Shown piece after piece: positions 24,042 to 35,603 of a DNA stretch of 64,000 bases; the stretch's first letter is position 1, and each line of letters opens with the position of its first letter. The notes under the pieces are model-generated. The model saw only the letters and a program-made list of their open reading frames with translations, was not told the origin of the DNA and did no database searches. The position numbers and the translations under genes were made by a program. The stretch comes from Lantana camara (Eukaryota > Streptophyta > Magnoliopsida > Lamiales > Verbenaceae), in the NCBI GenBank assembly GCA_037501455.1, contig CM074857.1, positions 31,392,001-31,456,000 on the forward strand. The letters run 5' to 3'.

Positions 24042-24883
24042 TGATGAGGCTTAATCCAAGATGGCAAGCTCCAACACCTTAGAATTTGTGTATGTGAGGG
24101 AAACAGAGGTGGTGAGCTTAAGTGAAGGTCGCCGGAAAGAATGGGGTTCTACCTGCTAGGAACAAACACGGAGAGTCAGAAGGCCAAGCTGGGGGGAGCT
24201 GGGGGTGATACCCAGTTTGACTCTCCGATGCTCAAGTTAGACGGTGAAGATAAAAAGGATCAAGTGTAAAAAATAGATCTTGGAGTAATAGAAGCTTGCT
24301 TACAGAGTATGTATGGGATCTATGTATTTAGAGTTGAGGGTCAAGGCCCTTTTGGTAATTGTCAACCTATGGTCCTGCATAGACGTTACCCTAGACATGT
24401 GGCGCAATGAGGAGTCTCTGAAAAGGGATCTCCTGCAAACTTGTGAAAAAGTGGGTGGCGCCAACAGTGGCAGGTGCGCAGGCATGTACTATGTGTCAGA
24501 GAGCCTTTTGAGGTTGTTACCGAGGGCTAGGCATGCTCGGGTTTGGATAAGGGCTTCTGTAGGCTTGCTTGGTCCAAGGGGACGCTCGGGCCGGAAGCAT
24601 GGATATGAAGAGGGGCCTTACTCTTTGTGTAGTCAGAAGATCCCCGAGCGTCAATAAAGAAGTAGCTCGAGGGGGATTGTGATGCTCGCCTTTGGAGTCT
24701 GGCTCCCTCGCTCCGAGGGGAGGGGGCGCAAGGTTCTCCAGAAGTTGGAAGTAGTTATTCCCTCGAGGGGATATCCTCTTGCAAGGGATGGTTGGGAGCA
24801 TGCTGGATGCGCGCCATGTGGGGAGATGCGGATTGGGCCACGTGTCGCCTACATGTCCTTAGCGTATTTCTGCCTTATCACCA
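24042..24883 (-). repeat. 5' LTR of Tat element 1 (842 bp)
   Basis: On the minus strand it starts TGGTGATAAGGCAG at 24883 and ends AAGCCTCATCA at 24042, next to the PBS. It is related in layout to the LTRs of element 2 but not closely alike. The 3' LTR is not in the window, so target duplication and age cannot be read. Confidence 0.72.
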
Positions 24884-25277
24884 CTACCTCTCTTTCTCTC
24901 TCTCCAAAAAAATTATTTAATTTTTTGGATAATAAATGCAAGTTAGTTCTCAATAATGTAAGTTTTTTTAGAAAAATGTACTATATTAATAAAAGGTTAT
25001 TTGTGGCTCAGAATTTTTTCATAAATCCACAATATGAAATATAGGAAGAAATTTAATTCACAACAAATTCTTACATCTAAAATAGTTTTGTTTATTTTAT
25101 ATTTCAACTAGGAAAATGATAACACCTGCCCTAGTTACCCTGATATTCCACTATTATTAGCTTTGAATTTGAATGATTAATGTATTGCTTTATTTGTGTT
25201 TCACTAAAAAAGCTTAGGGAATGGTTCGAAAGGCAATGAAATTAAATTTCCCTCAAAACTTAATATATAAACAATAA
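24884..25277. other. AT-rich spacer
   Basis: This is about 390 bp between the Tat LTR and the next solo LTR. It holds a CT-rich run near 24886-24905 and otherwise AT-rich sequence with no supported gene. The aataa at 25273-25277 is the left target duplication of the next element. Confidence 0.6.
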
Positions 25278-26714
25278 TGTAACGCCCCAATTTTTCAGAT
25301 GTCAGGTAAGCACGCCACGTGTGGGTTTCGAGAGTTAGGATTCATTTTAATTCTTTCATTTATTCACTTATACACTATATGCTAATTTTATGAACTATAT
25401 TTCCAAATGTTTATGTGAAAGTATTATCGTGAAGTATTGCATGAATTGTATCCGATTGATACGTGAATTATTTGCCGAGCATGTCTTATTTGATTAATTG
25501 TCTTTAAATTTACTACTTTCATAAATGTGAGGACTTAATTGCATGAAATCTCATTGGACTAAATGGATCATTTTGTTAGGAATAGTGCCCTAGAAAGCCG
25601 ATTGTATATCCGCTTTGTGCTTTTCCTTATTGTAATCACAGACAATCTTTGAATGAAATAACGAATTGAGGCAACACTTCTTTATATGCTCTTGTTTGGT
25701 ATGCGTTTACTTTAGCTGTGCATGTATGAGAACTCCCCTAATCCTGATGACTTTAGGACTCTACCATTTAGGTGAAATGGTTCATGAAACGAGCCCTATA
25801 TCACATAAGTCATGATTAGTAAAATACTCCAAGCCGATGAGTCCTACAGACAGTGGGAGTGTCAACCTGACTCCTCTAAGGCTTGCTTGTGGGATCACGC
25901 CCTTAAGAAGGACCACCTTGTTTCATGGAGGTGGAAAGTGTATAGTTGATACGTGCGTGATACATGAGGGTGCTTACTTTAATAAGTAAGTTCACTGAGG
26001 TGCCCCGTGTGAGAACATTCCTAAATGGGAAAGTTTCTATTTCAGGAAATGGAAACTTCCAGATTAGGAAATATCTCACGAGTCATTGATGTGATTAATT
26101 GATCCTTAGACTTGAGGTTCCTTGTCACTTTATGAGTTAACTCTATCGTCTTAGGTATAAGCTTTAAAGGGTGTCGCCTTAGACAACTGATTCAAGGCTT
26201 ATGCTGGGGCTGCACAAGTGATTCATGAAAGTGAATGAGAATCAAGAAAGGACCTACACTTGCATATGCAAGGTGATCTCTTATTGTGTAAGTCATTCAT
26301 ATGCCATATGGAGTCCTTGGCCAAGGCAGTAGATCAAGACATCAAGAAAAGGGTTTCTTGGATTGAGATCAAATGGATATGAAATGCACTTAGCTTTAAG
26401 ACCGGATTATTAGGGTTCTGATTATTCCCTTGCCCTAGATCTTGGTTGAGAGATAGTAAGTAGGAGGATGGTATCTCACATGAATCAATGACTTAAAGGT
26501 TCTGTCGAATCCGAACATTCCAATTCAGCTAGGGGTTAAACACCTGTTGCTAGACTATGGTCGTTTAATCTGTGGACTGATTAATTAATTAGTGAATTAA
26601 TTAATTAGGGTCACTGCTAATTGAATTGAGAACCTAGAGGGTCACACACAACAACTTGGTTACATGAGTTGAGGCTTGAAAATGATTAAACGAGTTAATC
26701 GGGCCAAGAGGGTT

Positions 26715-26774
26715 CCACACGTGTGGCTCACGTGAGTGACACGTGTCACTGTGACACGTGTCACACACGTGTGT
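26715..26774 (+). promoter_or_regulatory. CACGTG (G-box) cluster in solo LTR X2
   Basis: Five CACGTG hexamers, mostly as ACACGTGT palindromes, lie within 60 bp about 340 bp upstream of the TATA box at 27113-27120. The cluster is conserved with X1. Confidence 0.5.
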
Positions 26775-27112
26775 ATATATATATTATATATATATATTAA
26801 ATAATTAATTAGTTAATTATTTAATAGACTTTGGTTTAATTTTGAATTAAAAAGAAAGTCTAATTTTGGAGAAAATAATCTAGTTAATTAATTACGAATT
26901 AATTAATTAGATAAAAATAAGTTATTTATTTTATAATAAATAAAGTATAAAATTATCCAAAAATAGTTTGGATATTTTTAGCTCTCTTAAAAGTTGACTA
27001 GAATTAGAATTCAAATTCAAAGTTGGAAAATACTTGATGATCAAGTAATAGGAGAGAGAGGAACCAAATCCTTGTCCAATAAGGACTAGGTTCGGCCGCC
27101 CCTCCCCTTTCC

Positions 27113-27120
27113 TATATATA
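27113..27120 (+). promoter_or_regulatory. TATA box of solo LTR X2
   Basis: tatatata occurs in the context ttcctatatatagggg, followed by the palindrome gagctcgagctc. It is mirrored in X1 on the other strand. Confidence 0.55.
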
Positions 27121-28148
27121 GGGGAGCTCGAGCTCCCCTTTAGAGCTAATGGGCAATTCTTTTGGTTCATGTGTTGAACACCTTCCTTTCTCCAAGATTA
27201 AATTAAACCCTAGGTTAAGCCTAAACACTAACTAGAGAACTAGCATCCTTACTAGTTAGATTGTGATCAAGTTGGTGGACTTTCTCTAGAGACTTCAAGT
27301 TAGAAGTTTGAAGATTCGAGCTTTACCAAGGAGAGGGGATCAAGCCGCGAGAAGAGCGTTCTTGGGTGGCTTGAAACGCTTCAAGAAAGAATAAAAGAAA
27401 AGTAAGTTTTCTATCTTTACGAATTTGGTTACACGATTGCGAGTCCTAGATCCTTTTGTTGGGAAAATTTTTTAAATTCCGCTGCTTTCTGATTCGTGTT
27501 TTCCAACACATTTTTCATAAATTGAAACTCAATTGCATGAACTTAAAAAGCATGGGGATTTAATTGCAAATTGTGGTGTTTTAATTCTTACAAGAGATAC
27601 ATAATACGTAACATTCCTCCTCATTCATACAACACTCATACACATACACATACACACACTTTGGCTTCCATTTTTCCCGATCAAAACCCCAAGAAGGAAG
27701 AAGAGAATTCATCATTTCAAGCTATATTTTTTCGGCAAATCACAAGCTTTGAAGCTCTAATTGTCCATCTTGACTTCATATTTCTTCTTCTCCATTTCTT
27801 TCAAGGTATATATGAGATATGAGTGATTTCTTGAGGTTCATATGTGAAGCTAGGGTTATGATTATGGGATTAATACCTTGTGTATTATGATTTAGAAGCA
27901 TGATCATGAGTTATAAACTTGGAATTTTGCATGAATCTTTGGAATATTTGAAGGTTGGGAGACATGATCATATATGGGTTTTATGTTGAAAATTTGATGA
28001 GATAGACATGCTATATTGTGTTATTTGTGGCCTAAGTGAAGTATTATGTGTGTATGCATGTTGTAAGTGATTGTTTCAACTTGGGATATGAATTTTGAGT
28101 TGATTTGATTTGGCTTTGAAAACTTCTGCTCTATTCCTCGAACAGAGG

Positions 28149-28343
28149 TTCCCGGTCGGGATCTCTTTTAGCTCAAAATTCATACCGGCCGGGAACCAAT
28201 GTTAGGAGGTAGGGCTGGGCACCTGTCCCGGTCGGGACATCTTTTAGTTCAAAAACCATCCCGGCCGGGATCCCTTGAAAGTTGCTCTCATTAAAAACGT
28301 CCCCGCCAAGATCCTTTTAGTGCAAAAATAGTCCCTGCCGGGA
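28149..28343 (+). repeat. Three CCGGCCGGGA-type repeats
   Basis: Three imperfect copies at 28149-28194, 28225-28271 and 28298-28343. Each has the form tcccggtcggga, a spacer with cttttagttcaaaaa, and a closing ccggccggga. The ends of each unit can pair. They lie inside the large solo LTR. Confidence 0.6.
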
Positions 28344-29706
28344 TTGTCCACTGGAAGTGCATCTTATGTTATTTTCATACTTTATGTCATGTGAGTCGTT
28401 TATTTGGTTCTTGGAACATCAATTGTACACATGAACATATCCATGATATTTTATAATTATCCATTCATGTCATAACATTTCATGATTACGCCGTTCGTCT
28501 GAATTGGTTCATAAGAGTCGTGTCTTACGTACACTTGTCTTTATTGTACAGATCAGCTTCCAGGGGATGAGGAGCAGCCACCTTAGGCTCGTGTCCGTTC
28601 TTGTTTTGTCTCTACAGGTGAGGTTTAATTCTAGATAAACAGAACCCTTAAAACCTTATGTGGAGTTTCAGCCAAAACGTGTATATATTTATAATCTTTC
28701 TACAAAACCTCAAATGATTGAAAATGCACTGTAATATTGTACTGAACCAACTTTATTTTTGACGAGTATATTGTACTGCATTGTGGGCTCGAGGGTTAGT
28801 GTATTGAGCCAACCGGGAAACCAAGGGCTGGCGGATAACTCTTGCACTACCCTCACCAATTTTGGGATGACCCCTAAATCTACCAGGAGATTGGTGGAGG
28901 AAGGAGTTCCGGACATGGGATTCATGTACCCGATGCTCATTGAGACTGGATGGTTCGGGTCTTACAAACCTAACCATCACCCGGAGGAAAAAGGGTTATT
29001 GAAATTGCTATTGATTGATTGCACCTTAATTACTTGCGTGATCATTTAACCAAGTGACACTTAATTATGGTACACTGTCGGAGTAAAGGTTGGAGAATTG
29101 CCCTCACTCGTCGGGCCACTGATTGACTGAAATTGAATTAATTGATAAATTTGATAGTTGTAATCTCGGGCTATGTTTATTTTCTTATTGAACTTATATT
29201 GCTTTCTTTCTTAAAACTTTACCCGAGGTTATAACTTGCCTGCTAATTGCGCTTATATTTATTAAACCCCTCACTTAGTCTTTCATAGACTGACACCTCC
29301 ATCTTTCAGTGTTTTGCAGGTGAGTGCTAGGCGGGCATTAGAGTCTTTTGGAGTCTTTAATTTATGTCTAGCATAGTCCACCTTCATGTTATGGTTGCAT
29401 ATGGATTTCCTTATGACTTGATGATTATACCATGGGAGATTGTACATATTGTTATATGTGGATAATGTATACTTTTGATGTAGATAGTACTTGATCGTTG
29501 ATATATATTATGTTTCCGCTTAAATTGTTATGCATTGGTTGATTGGTTTGGGGTCAGTCCCGGCTAGCTAGAATCGTTTTTTTATTGTCACCCGTTCGCT
29601 ATACGTTTGGTTTATGTACGAATTCTCCATCTCGTATGTGGACCGAGCTATAGTGTGGGGGATGTGGCATCCTGACGCATGGGATGCTACAAATAAACTC
29701 ATTGAG

Positions 29707-29711
<5 letters not shown>

Positions 29712-29758
<47 letters not shown>
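29712..29758. repeat. (TA)n microsatellite
   Basis: An uninterrupted TA run of about 47 bp lies just outside the large solo LTR. The open frames across it are artefacts of the repeat. Confidence 0.95.
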
Positions 29759-29761
<3 letters not shown>

Positions 29762-32448
29762 AGAGTATTTTTATATCTACACCCCTTACGAGATTGGGTA
29801 ATTACAACTCGTACCCCCTTACCTTTAGAATTTGGATAATCTTCAAATGATGACACTCTAAATGATCACTTTTTGAGTAAAAAACTTTTTCGGGGTGGGG
29901 TTTGATAAGCAGAGCCTGGGAAATTGTTCAATGCTCGGTATGCCGTTTAAGGATGCCGTATGACCCGTATGTATATGGCATGTACTATATTTATATCACG
30001 AACACTTTTAGATAAATTATTTTATCGTGTTGTATCGAGCACATTCTTAACACCTATCATGATTACAAAAAATTGATATTTCTTTTTCATCAAATTGGGA
30101 TATCTTTTAGGTGTCAACATAATTGAATTCAAATCGAGGATTCATCAAATCTTCATATTTTCAGCTCTTGTAATTCACATTTTCTGTACTAGCTCAGGTT
30201 GTATTTGTCTTGTTTCTTTGAATTTCTCTCAGCTTTTATATATTTATGCAGTTGAAGCACCAATATCCCTCATTAAAAGCTGATTATTTGAAAGGAAAAA
30301 CTGAGTACCTAATTAAAATGGATCATTTCAGCTGAGCCTGAGAATAAATATTTACCTTAATTTTCAATGAGTATATATATCTTTGATTAATCGAGAAACA
30401 TATATATATACTGAATTACTGAAATGCCAACGTATATGCATGCCTTTTCAGGTAAATGTCAATAATAAAATGTGCTTCTTGACTACACATATTCTTGAAT
30501 TAAGTTTCTTGAATTATATAAGTTGGTGATCAATTTTACCAACCGCAGGAAGCCATTGCCTTTTGGAGTGGATAGTGAGAAAAAAAAAAATAAAAAATAA
30601 AAAATTTACATGGAACTGGTTGCGATATTTTGGCATTACTCGGTCTAAAAAGAATAATAATAGGTAAGATATAGAATTAAATTTAATGTAACATGCATTA
30701 ATTATTAATTATGAAGCCTAAAAAATCGTACCAGGCTAAGAAATATATATATATATATGCTATTAGAGTGATATACATTCATTGAGGTATTTAATTTGCA
30801 ATATATATATCGAGAACAAAAACTGGGCATATTAATATAAGAGATTATATAATTTCAATCCATAATTTTTTTTACGGGATAAAAAAATATTTAGTGGAAT
30901 TTTTCTATATTAATATTATGCTTGGTTACAAACTCATCATATATTTAGTATATCTAATGTACCGACACTTCTAAAATATCAGTTTGTCGTGTCGTGTTTT
31001 GTCCGATACTCGTGTCCGACACTTCTCACGTGGAAAACTCACAAAAAAATTCATGTCGCTGTATCCGTGTCGTGTCGTGTCGTGTCCGTGTCCCCATGTC
31101 CGTATCCGTGCAGCATAGTTTAGTATACATCCTGAGCAGGGATGTAGACAAATAGAGTCGGTTCGTTAGCTAGCCAAGCCAAGCCTTCAAAAGTTTGAGC
31201 TGGAACTTGATATCAACTTCATGTCGTGACTGCTTCTAAATTCTCGAGTTGAACTTGAGCCAATTACATATTATTCGTAGGCTCATCAACCTGGGTATCT
31301 ATTTTAAATCAAAAATATATACAGTATAATAAAATATAAATAATGTTCGTGTCGGATTCTTATTGGGATATTCAAGTTGGAACTTCGTCATCACTCAAAA
31401 ATTTATAAAATTAAAGTATTTAAAAACAGTTTCCTTTTAAATTTCAAAAAATAGTAATGAAATTTCGATTGAAATTTAATCTTTTAATGTAGCCTATCAC
31501 ATATATAAATAAACGAGCTATAGTTTCAAATTGACACTCATATATGATGCACAAATTTTTCTGAAAATATTATTTTATTGTATCATGATATGTGTGTCAA
31601 AGAACTCTCACGTATCAAATTTAGAAATTAATTTTTACCGTATCGTATTCATGTCCATGCATAATGGATACTCAATTATATAAAAAAAAATGTGAAAAAT
31701 TATAAGGCAAGTCATAAAATTAATAGAAAAATTAAATTATAATTTGTATTTATGTTTTAATTTAACTCTATATATTTGGTTTGATTCGTAAAATTCACTC
31801 ATATTTTCTTCAGATTAAATAAATATTATTTCTACTTTATAAGTTATTTTTATTTACTTACGGCCTAATTTCGAACACCTTCTATCTTTTGGGTCTTAGT
31901 GCGCTTTACTCTCTAATTTTTGAATCGATACGAATTTTCCCCTAACCTTTGAAAAATGTTACATTTAACCCCTTTACACTATCCCGATGGAATATTTCGT
32001 TCAAAATTAACTTTGACGATCGATTTTTCTTCCGTCACGGTGAACCAAGAGTAAACACCACTGTCATCATGTTCATGTCCTCAAGCCGAATAAAATTCAT
32101 ATTCTATTCGGCCCAATTGGCCGTCAAAAGTCGTCGAAATTCACCTGCAAAGCTTTGTTGGTCGTTCGCTATCTTTGATTGGTGATTCTCCTTTTATCAG
32201 TTGTCGGGTTTTGATTTTGAAACCATCATTGTGTTCCTTACGTCCAGAGATTCAACTTGATGTATAATATCAATATATTTGACATCTAATCTGTATAGAT
32301 TTGCTCTTAGAAATCACGCCAAAAATTTATTTAAAAAATCCGACAGAATTTACGAATTCATTTGAATCGACTTGATTCCAACCAAAATATTTCATTATTA
32401 AAAATTTTACTTATTACTTATCTTTGAAGGGGAAAATTTTCATGTATA

Positions 32449-32452
<4 letters not shown>
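29759..32452. other. AT-rich intergenic spacer
   Basis: This is about 2.7 kb without a supportable gene. It holds an A-rich low-complexity patch near 30581-30605, several short AT runs, a GTGTC-rich block (30955-31125) and a less AT-rich stretch near 31860-32200. The last begins cggcctaatttcgaac and may be a degraded element. Short frames here have no recognisable domain. Confidence 0.5.
30955..31125. repeat. GTGTC/GACAC-rich repeat block
   Basis: Many short repeats of gtgtcgtgtc, tgtccgtgtcc and their complement gacactt lie within about 170 bp of otherwise AT-rich sequence. It may be a remnant of a non-autonomous DNA element with subterminal repeats. No convincing terminal repeats or target duplication were seen. 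Confidence 0.4.

Positions 32453-32501
<49 letters not shown>
32453..32501. repeat. (TA)n microsatellite
   Basis: A TA run of about 49 bp lies 310 bp left of Tat element 2. Confidence 0.95.
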
Positions 32502-32504
<3 letters not shown>

Positions 32505-32810
32505 AATTAATTTATGATTAATTATTATTTAATAATTATTAGCCACTAACTTATATTTATAAACAAAATGATTTGAATTATAATTCTCTTTAATAAATTT
32601 AGTAAATAATAAATTTAAAAAATAAAACAACAATAATAAGCCAACCATAAGTCAATTGTATTTTCAATTAATATTTAACCATCATTATTAATTTTTACTT
32701 TATACCATATCATTAATAATAAAACCTATGTTTAATTCATATTAATAAGTTGCACGATAAAAAAATTAGTTAATATTATTAATTAATTATAAATTAATAT
32801 TGATAATATA

Positions 32811-33668
32811 TGATGGTGCAGGAGCTTAGAAGGTTGCTTTAACACCAAACACTTTAAGATTTGTTTAGGAAAGGGAAGACCATCACAGGTGTTTGAGCCT
32901 CAGGAACTGGGTTTCCTTTTGAGCTTGGGTTCTTCCAGCTAGGATACCACCAAGATTGCAAGGGGTATAAAGATGCAGCTGAGGTGAGTGTAACGCAGAG
33001 CTTGGGAAGAAGAAAATGGTGAAAACTGTGCCCAGTTTTTAGAGTGCAGTGTATTGTTAAGAAGATAACTTGAGGAAGAAAGCATGGGTTTCTTCCTATT
33101 TATATGTTAGGGGTGAGGGTGCTTTGGGTATTTTGACCAAGTGTTCCCAAACCTGTGTTGCCCTAACACGTGGCAATCTGTGACGGTATGAAAGTGATGG
33201 CTCTGAGAGTGGGTGGCGTGTCAGGTATGAGGAGCGCACTGCCACTGTGTAAGAGATTGTTGGCGAGAGTCGTGCGCTGGGAGGCTCAAGATCTATCATG
33301 CAGGCGTACGAATGCCTCTCTTGGGGCAGATCTTACCCGAGCAAGGGTGACGCTCGAAGGGGTGCAATAGAGGGTTTCCTCTGGCAGATGACCCATGAGC
33401 GTCAAATACTCGAGCGTAAGAGAGGGAGGGGCCCTCGTGGATTGTTTCCCTAGGAAGGGTGGATTTGAGGGACCGTAGCATGGGCGTCGGGTTTGACAGC
33501 CTGAACCGCCCGCTCGGATAGTGGACCGAGGCGCATGGGCCTGGATTAGTCAACAAGTGAATGGGCTGGGTTGTTCCGCGAGCCCGGTAATGCGAACGTC
33601 CAAGATCTAGGCCTGTAGATGATGACACATGGACGACGTTGATCCGAGTGTGATTTTGGGCCTCATCA
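32811..33668 (-). repeat. 3' LTR of Tat element 2 (858 bp)
   Basis: On the minus strand it starts TGATGAGGCCC at 33668, next to the polypurine tract, and ends GCACCATCA at 32811. A minus-strand TATA box (tataaata) lies at 33097-33104. Frames inside it, such as 33296-33832, are not genes. Confidence 0.85.
33097..33104 (-). promoter_or_regulatory. TATA box of Tat element 2 3' LTR
   Basis: tataaata on the minus strand; the same box is at 44772-44779 in the 5' LTR. Confidence 0.6.
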
Positions 33669-33684
33669 TTTTGCCCCCCAAATC
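33669..33684 (-). other. Polypurine tract of Tat element 2
   Basis: On the minus strand, atttggggggcaaaa lies immediately before the 3' LTR start TGATGAGG, as expected for plus-strand priming. Confidence 0.7.
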
Positions 33685-33984
33685 CTGTAGTTACGCTTGA
33701 GCATATTGTAGAATTTTGATCTCTAAGCCCTGACTTAGAATTTTCGAGGGTCAATCTTTTGGAGGGATGTAATTGTTTGTCTTCAGTAACGGACATCCCC
33801 TGACACAGCCATAAATGAAGTCCCATCCGCATTTAATGCGGAGTGGAGACGTGGGCGTGTGGGAAGCTGAGTGGGCGCGTGCACGTGGGGAGGCGTGAGG
33901 CGGTTACAAAAAACGGGAGTCTTCCAAGGCGGGAAATGATTACTTTTCAAATCCCCAAATCCTAATCAATGTAAATCCTTCCCC

Positions 33985-33992
33985 TATAAATA
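33985..33992 (+). promoter_or_regulatory. TATA box of the antisense gene in Tat element 2
   Basis: tataaata occurs in the context cccctataaatagagg on the plus strand, about 280 bp upstream of the likely ATG at 34271. It lies inside the element just beyond the 3' LTR and points against gag-pol. It would drive the antisense gene at 34271-37159. Confidence 0.55.
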
Positions 33993-34270
33993 GAGGTTTA
34001 GAAGATCGTATATCTTCTTTGCGCATTCAAACTTCTCAAGCAAGATAGCAGCAAAAAGCCCAACAACACTCTGCAATTTCTTGTGATTCTTCAACAAGTT
34101 TTTCTTTGATTCCTAGGTAAATCTTCTGATTTTACTTGTGCTAACCCTAGATTCAGGTTGCGTTCGAGTGATTCCTTCAAGTGAGGAACCCCTTTTCCAT
34201 TGTTGAATTTGCCCCAGCATTCCTCTTTCCCACTGATCTTTCATTTGGAAGCTTCATCTTCAAAAGCAGA

Positions 34271-35478
34271 ATGACAACAATGGCGGATAATGCTGTAGAT
34301 GGTTATGTGAGGGAGATAGATGAGATGTCTGTTGGGAGCTCTTCTCCTCATGACGATATTCCTACTGTCGTTCCAATGACGAGGGCCTCTACGTGTGATG
34401 CAATCCCAACCACCATTCCAGTGGCAAGGGTTCCAACAGAGGTAGGGGATGAGGAATTAAATGCCGCCGTTCAAGGTATGAACGAGTGTGATCCACAAGG
34501 GGTGGACCCGATTTTTGAAGAGATGAGTCTCGTGATGGAGATGTAGAGACAAGGGGAGAGGGTACTCCATGTACTAAACAGTGCCGTGGCCCGTGAGGCC
34601 GCAGGATCACCAAATTACGGTAGCGGTTGCAGCTCCCAAGGGCGGTACAGGGCCTTCCGAGCATCGGGCCGAGGGCGAGCCTCCCCAGAAGCGCCAAAGG
34701 AAAGGGAAGGAGCCAATGACCCGGGTGAGGCAAAACAATCCCCACCAAGCAGATAGATCCCCAGACGAAATTGAGAGCATCTTGACGCTCGAAGACCTGG
34801 CGGATATGAAGGCCAAGGTTTACTGGGATGAGGCGGTGTTCCCCATTTGGCTTCCTACGGAGAGAGAGAGAGCTAACCGTCCGTCTCTGGGAATGATGAC
34901 CATCTACCTAGATTCGGTCTTGGCTGGGGGCCTAAGGTTTCCCATGCCGACCGTCGTTGCCAATATCTGCAATTATCTCACACTCAATCCCTCTCAAATC
35001 CTTCCGAATGGCATAGCCCTGATAAATACTTTTGTGATGCTGATGAAGGCTACGGGCCACGAGCCTTCCATAGACAATTTCAATAGCCTGATTGAAGTGG
35101 CCCGCTCGCCTCGCTCGTCCCCTACAGATGGGTTTTACTATGCCCAAGCCAAGTCTGGTCTCAAAATGATCGATTCGCCCTCCTCTTCATACGGCGAGCA
35201 TTGGAAGGAAAAATATTTCTTTGTGGGAGCGCCTGGGGGGATTTTTGGAGTGAATCGAGGGTGGATAATTTATGGAGAAGGACCGTTGGTTAGAAACAGA
35301 TCCCAGAATAAGCTCTTTGAGCATTGGGCAAAAAGTTTGGCCCTCGTGATGAGAAATGAGAGGAAATGGATAAAGGCTGAGGAATTGATGAAGAATGAAA
35401 GGATATTATTCCATTATGGGCTTTCAAATCCTCCCGACATGATAACCAACCCTCCTGCTCAAATCATGGCCCTTGACA
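34271..35478 (+). pseudogene. Antisense gene of Tat element 2, exon 1 (gypsy-type plant transposon domain)
   Basis: The likely start at 34271 reads MTTMADNAV; a longer frame begins at 34181. The frame meets a TAG at 34544-34546 and shifts before 34581, from where 299 codons are open. The body has a basic patch (KRQRKGKEP) and a conserved-looking domain: AVFPIWLPTERE, MMTIYLDSVLAGGLRFPMP, NYLTLNPSQILPNG and GWIIYGEGP. This resembles the domain annotated in plants as putative gypsy-type transposon protein (recalled, not searched). A GT at 35479 is the likely donor, and using it avoids the TAG at 35481-35483. Function is unknown. Confidence 0.65.
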
Positions 35479-35603
35479 GTTAGATTCTAGGAACTGACTT
35501 CCCCTAACACTTAGGATAGCACCATAACGTGTTTAGATTATAATGTCTCTATAGCCGTTATTCAGATAGTAACTTTCTGACGCTCAAATCTCTTATTTTG
35601 TAG

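Larger units (their letters stand above)
18481..24883 (-). mobile_element. Tat-type Ty3/gypsy element 1, truncated
   Basis: This is a minus-strand gypsy element with its 5' LTR at 24042-24883, PBS, gag, protease, RT and part of the RNase H region. It is cut at 18480 by the copia array, so integrase and 3' LTR are missing from the window. The archaeal-type second RNase H (TDDSSTSQGG, NNEAEYEALI) after the normal one is the hallmark of the plant Tat lineage. It is closely related to the element at 32811-45331, but all its frames are broken, and the RT/RNase H segment is triplicated. Confidence 0.85.
25574..27508 (+). mobile_element. Solo LTR X2, nested in the large solo LTR
   Basis: This is a 1935-bp solo LTR starting TGTTAGGAATAGTGCCC and ending GTGTTTTCCAACA. 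A perfect target duplication cattt lies at 25569-25573 and 27509-27513. It is the same family as X1 (13824-16114) in opposite orientation. The two are closely similar over most of their length, but X2 lacks a few hundred bp near its 3' end. The TATA box is at 27113. Confidence 0.92.
25278..29691 (+). mobile_element. Large solo LTR (gypsy-like), with nested insertion
   Basis: It starts TGTAACGCCCCAA and ends GCATGGGATGCTACA. A perfect 5-bp target duplication aataa flanks it (25273-25277 and 29692-29696). Without the nested solo LTR and one copy of its target duplication it is about 2474 bp. It contains no gag-pol, so it is a solo LTR left by recombination. The TGTAACGCCCC start and the great length fit plant Tekay/Del-type gypsy LTRs; that assignment is inferred. 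Short frames inside (for example 28759-29049) are LTR sequence, not genes. Confidence 0.85.

Noticed and set aside
21115..24082. Plus-strand frames of 60-140 codons
   Set aside because: They are antisense shadows of the minus-strand Tat gag-pol and lack any motif of their own.
28759..29049. 96-codon frame on the plus strand and overlapping minus-strand frames
   Set aside because: Inside the large solo LTR, with target duplications outside it; not a gene.
29599..29856. Frames crossing the (TA)n run
   Set aside because: Repetitive Tyr-Ile translation of a microsatellite.
33296..33832. 178-codon minus-strand frame, repeated at 44971-45375
   Set aside because: Occurs in both LTRs of Tat element 2; LTR sequence that happens to be open.
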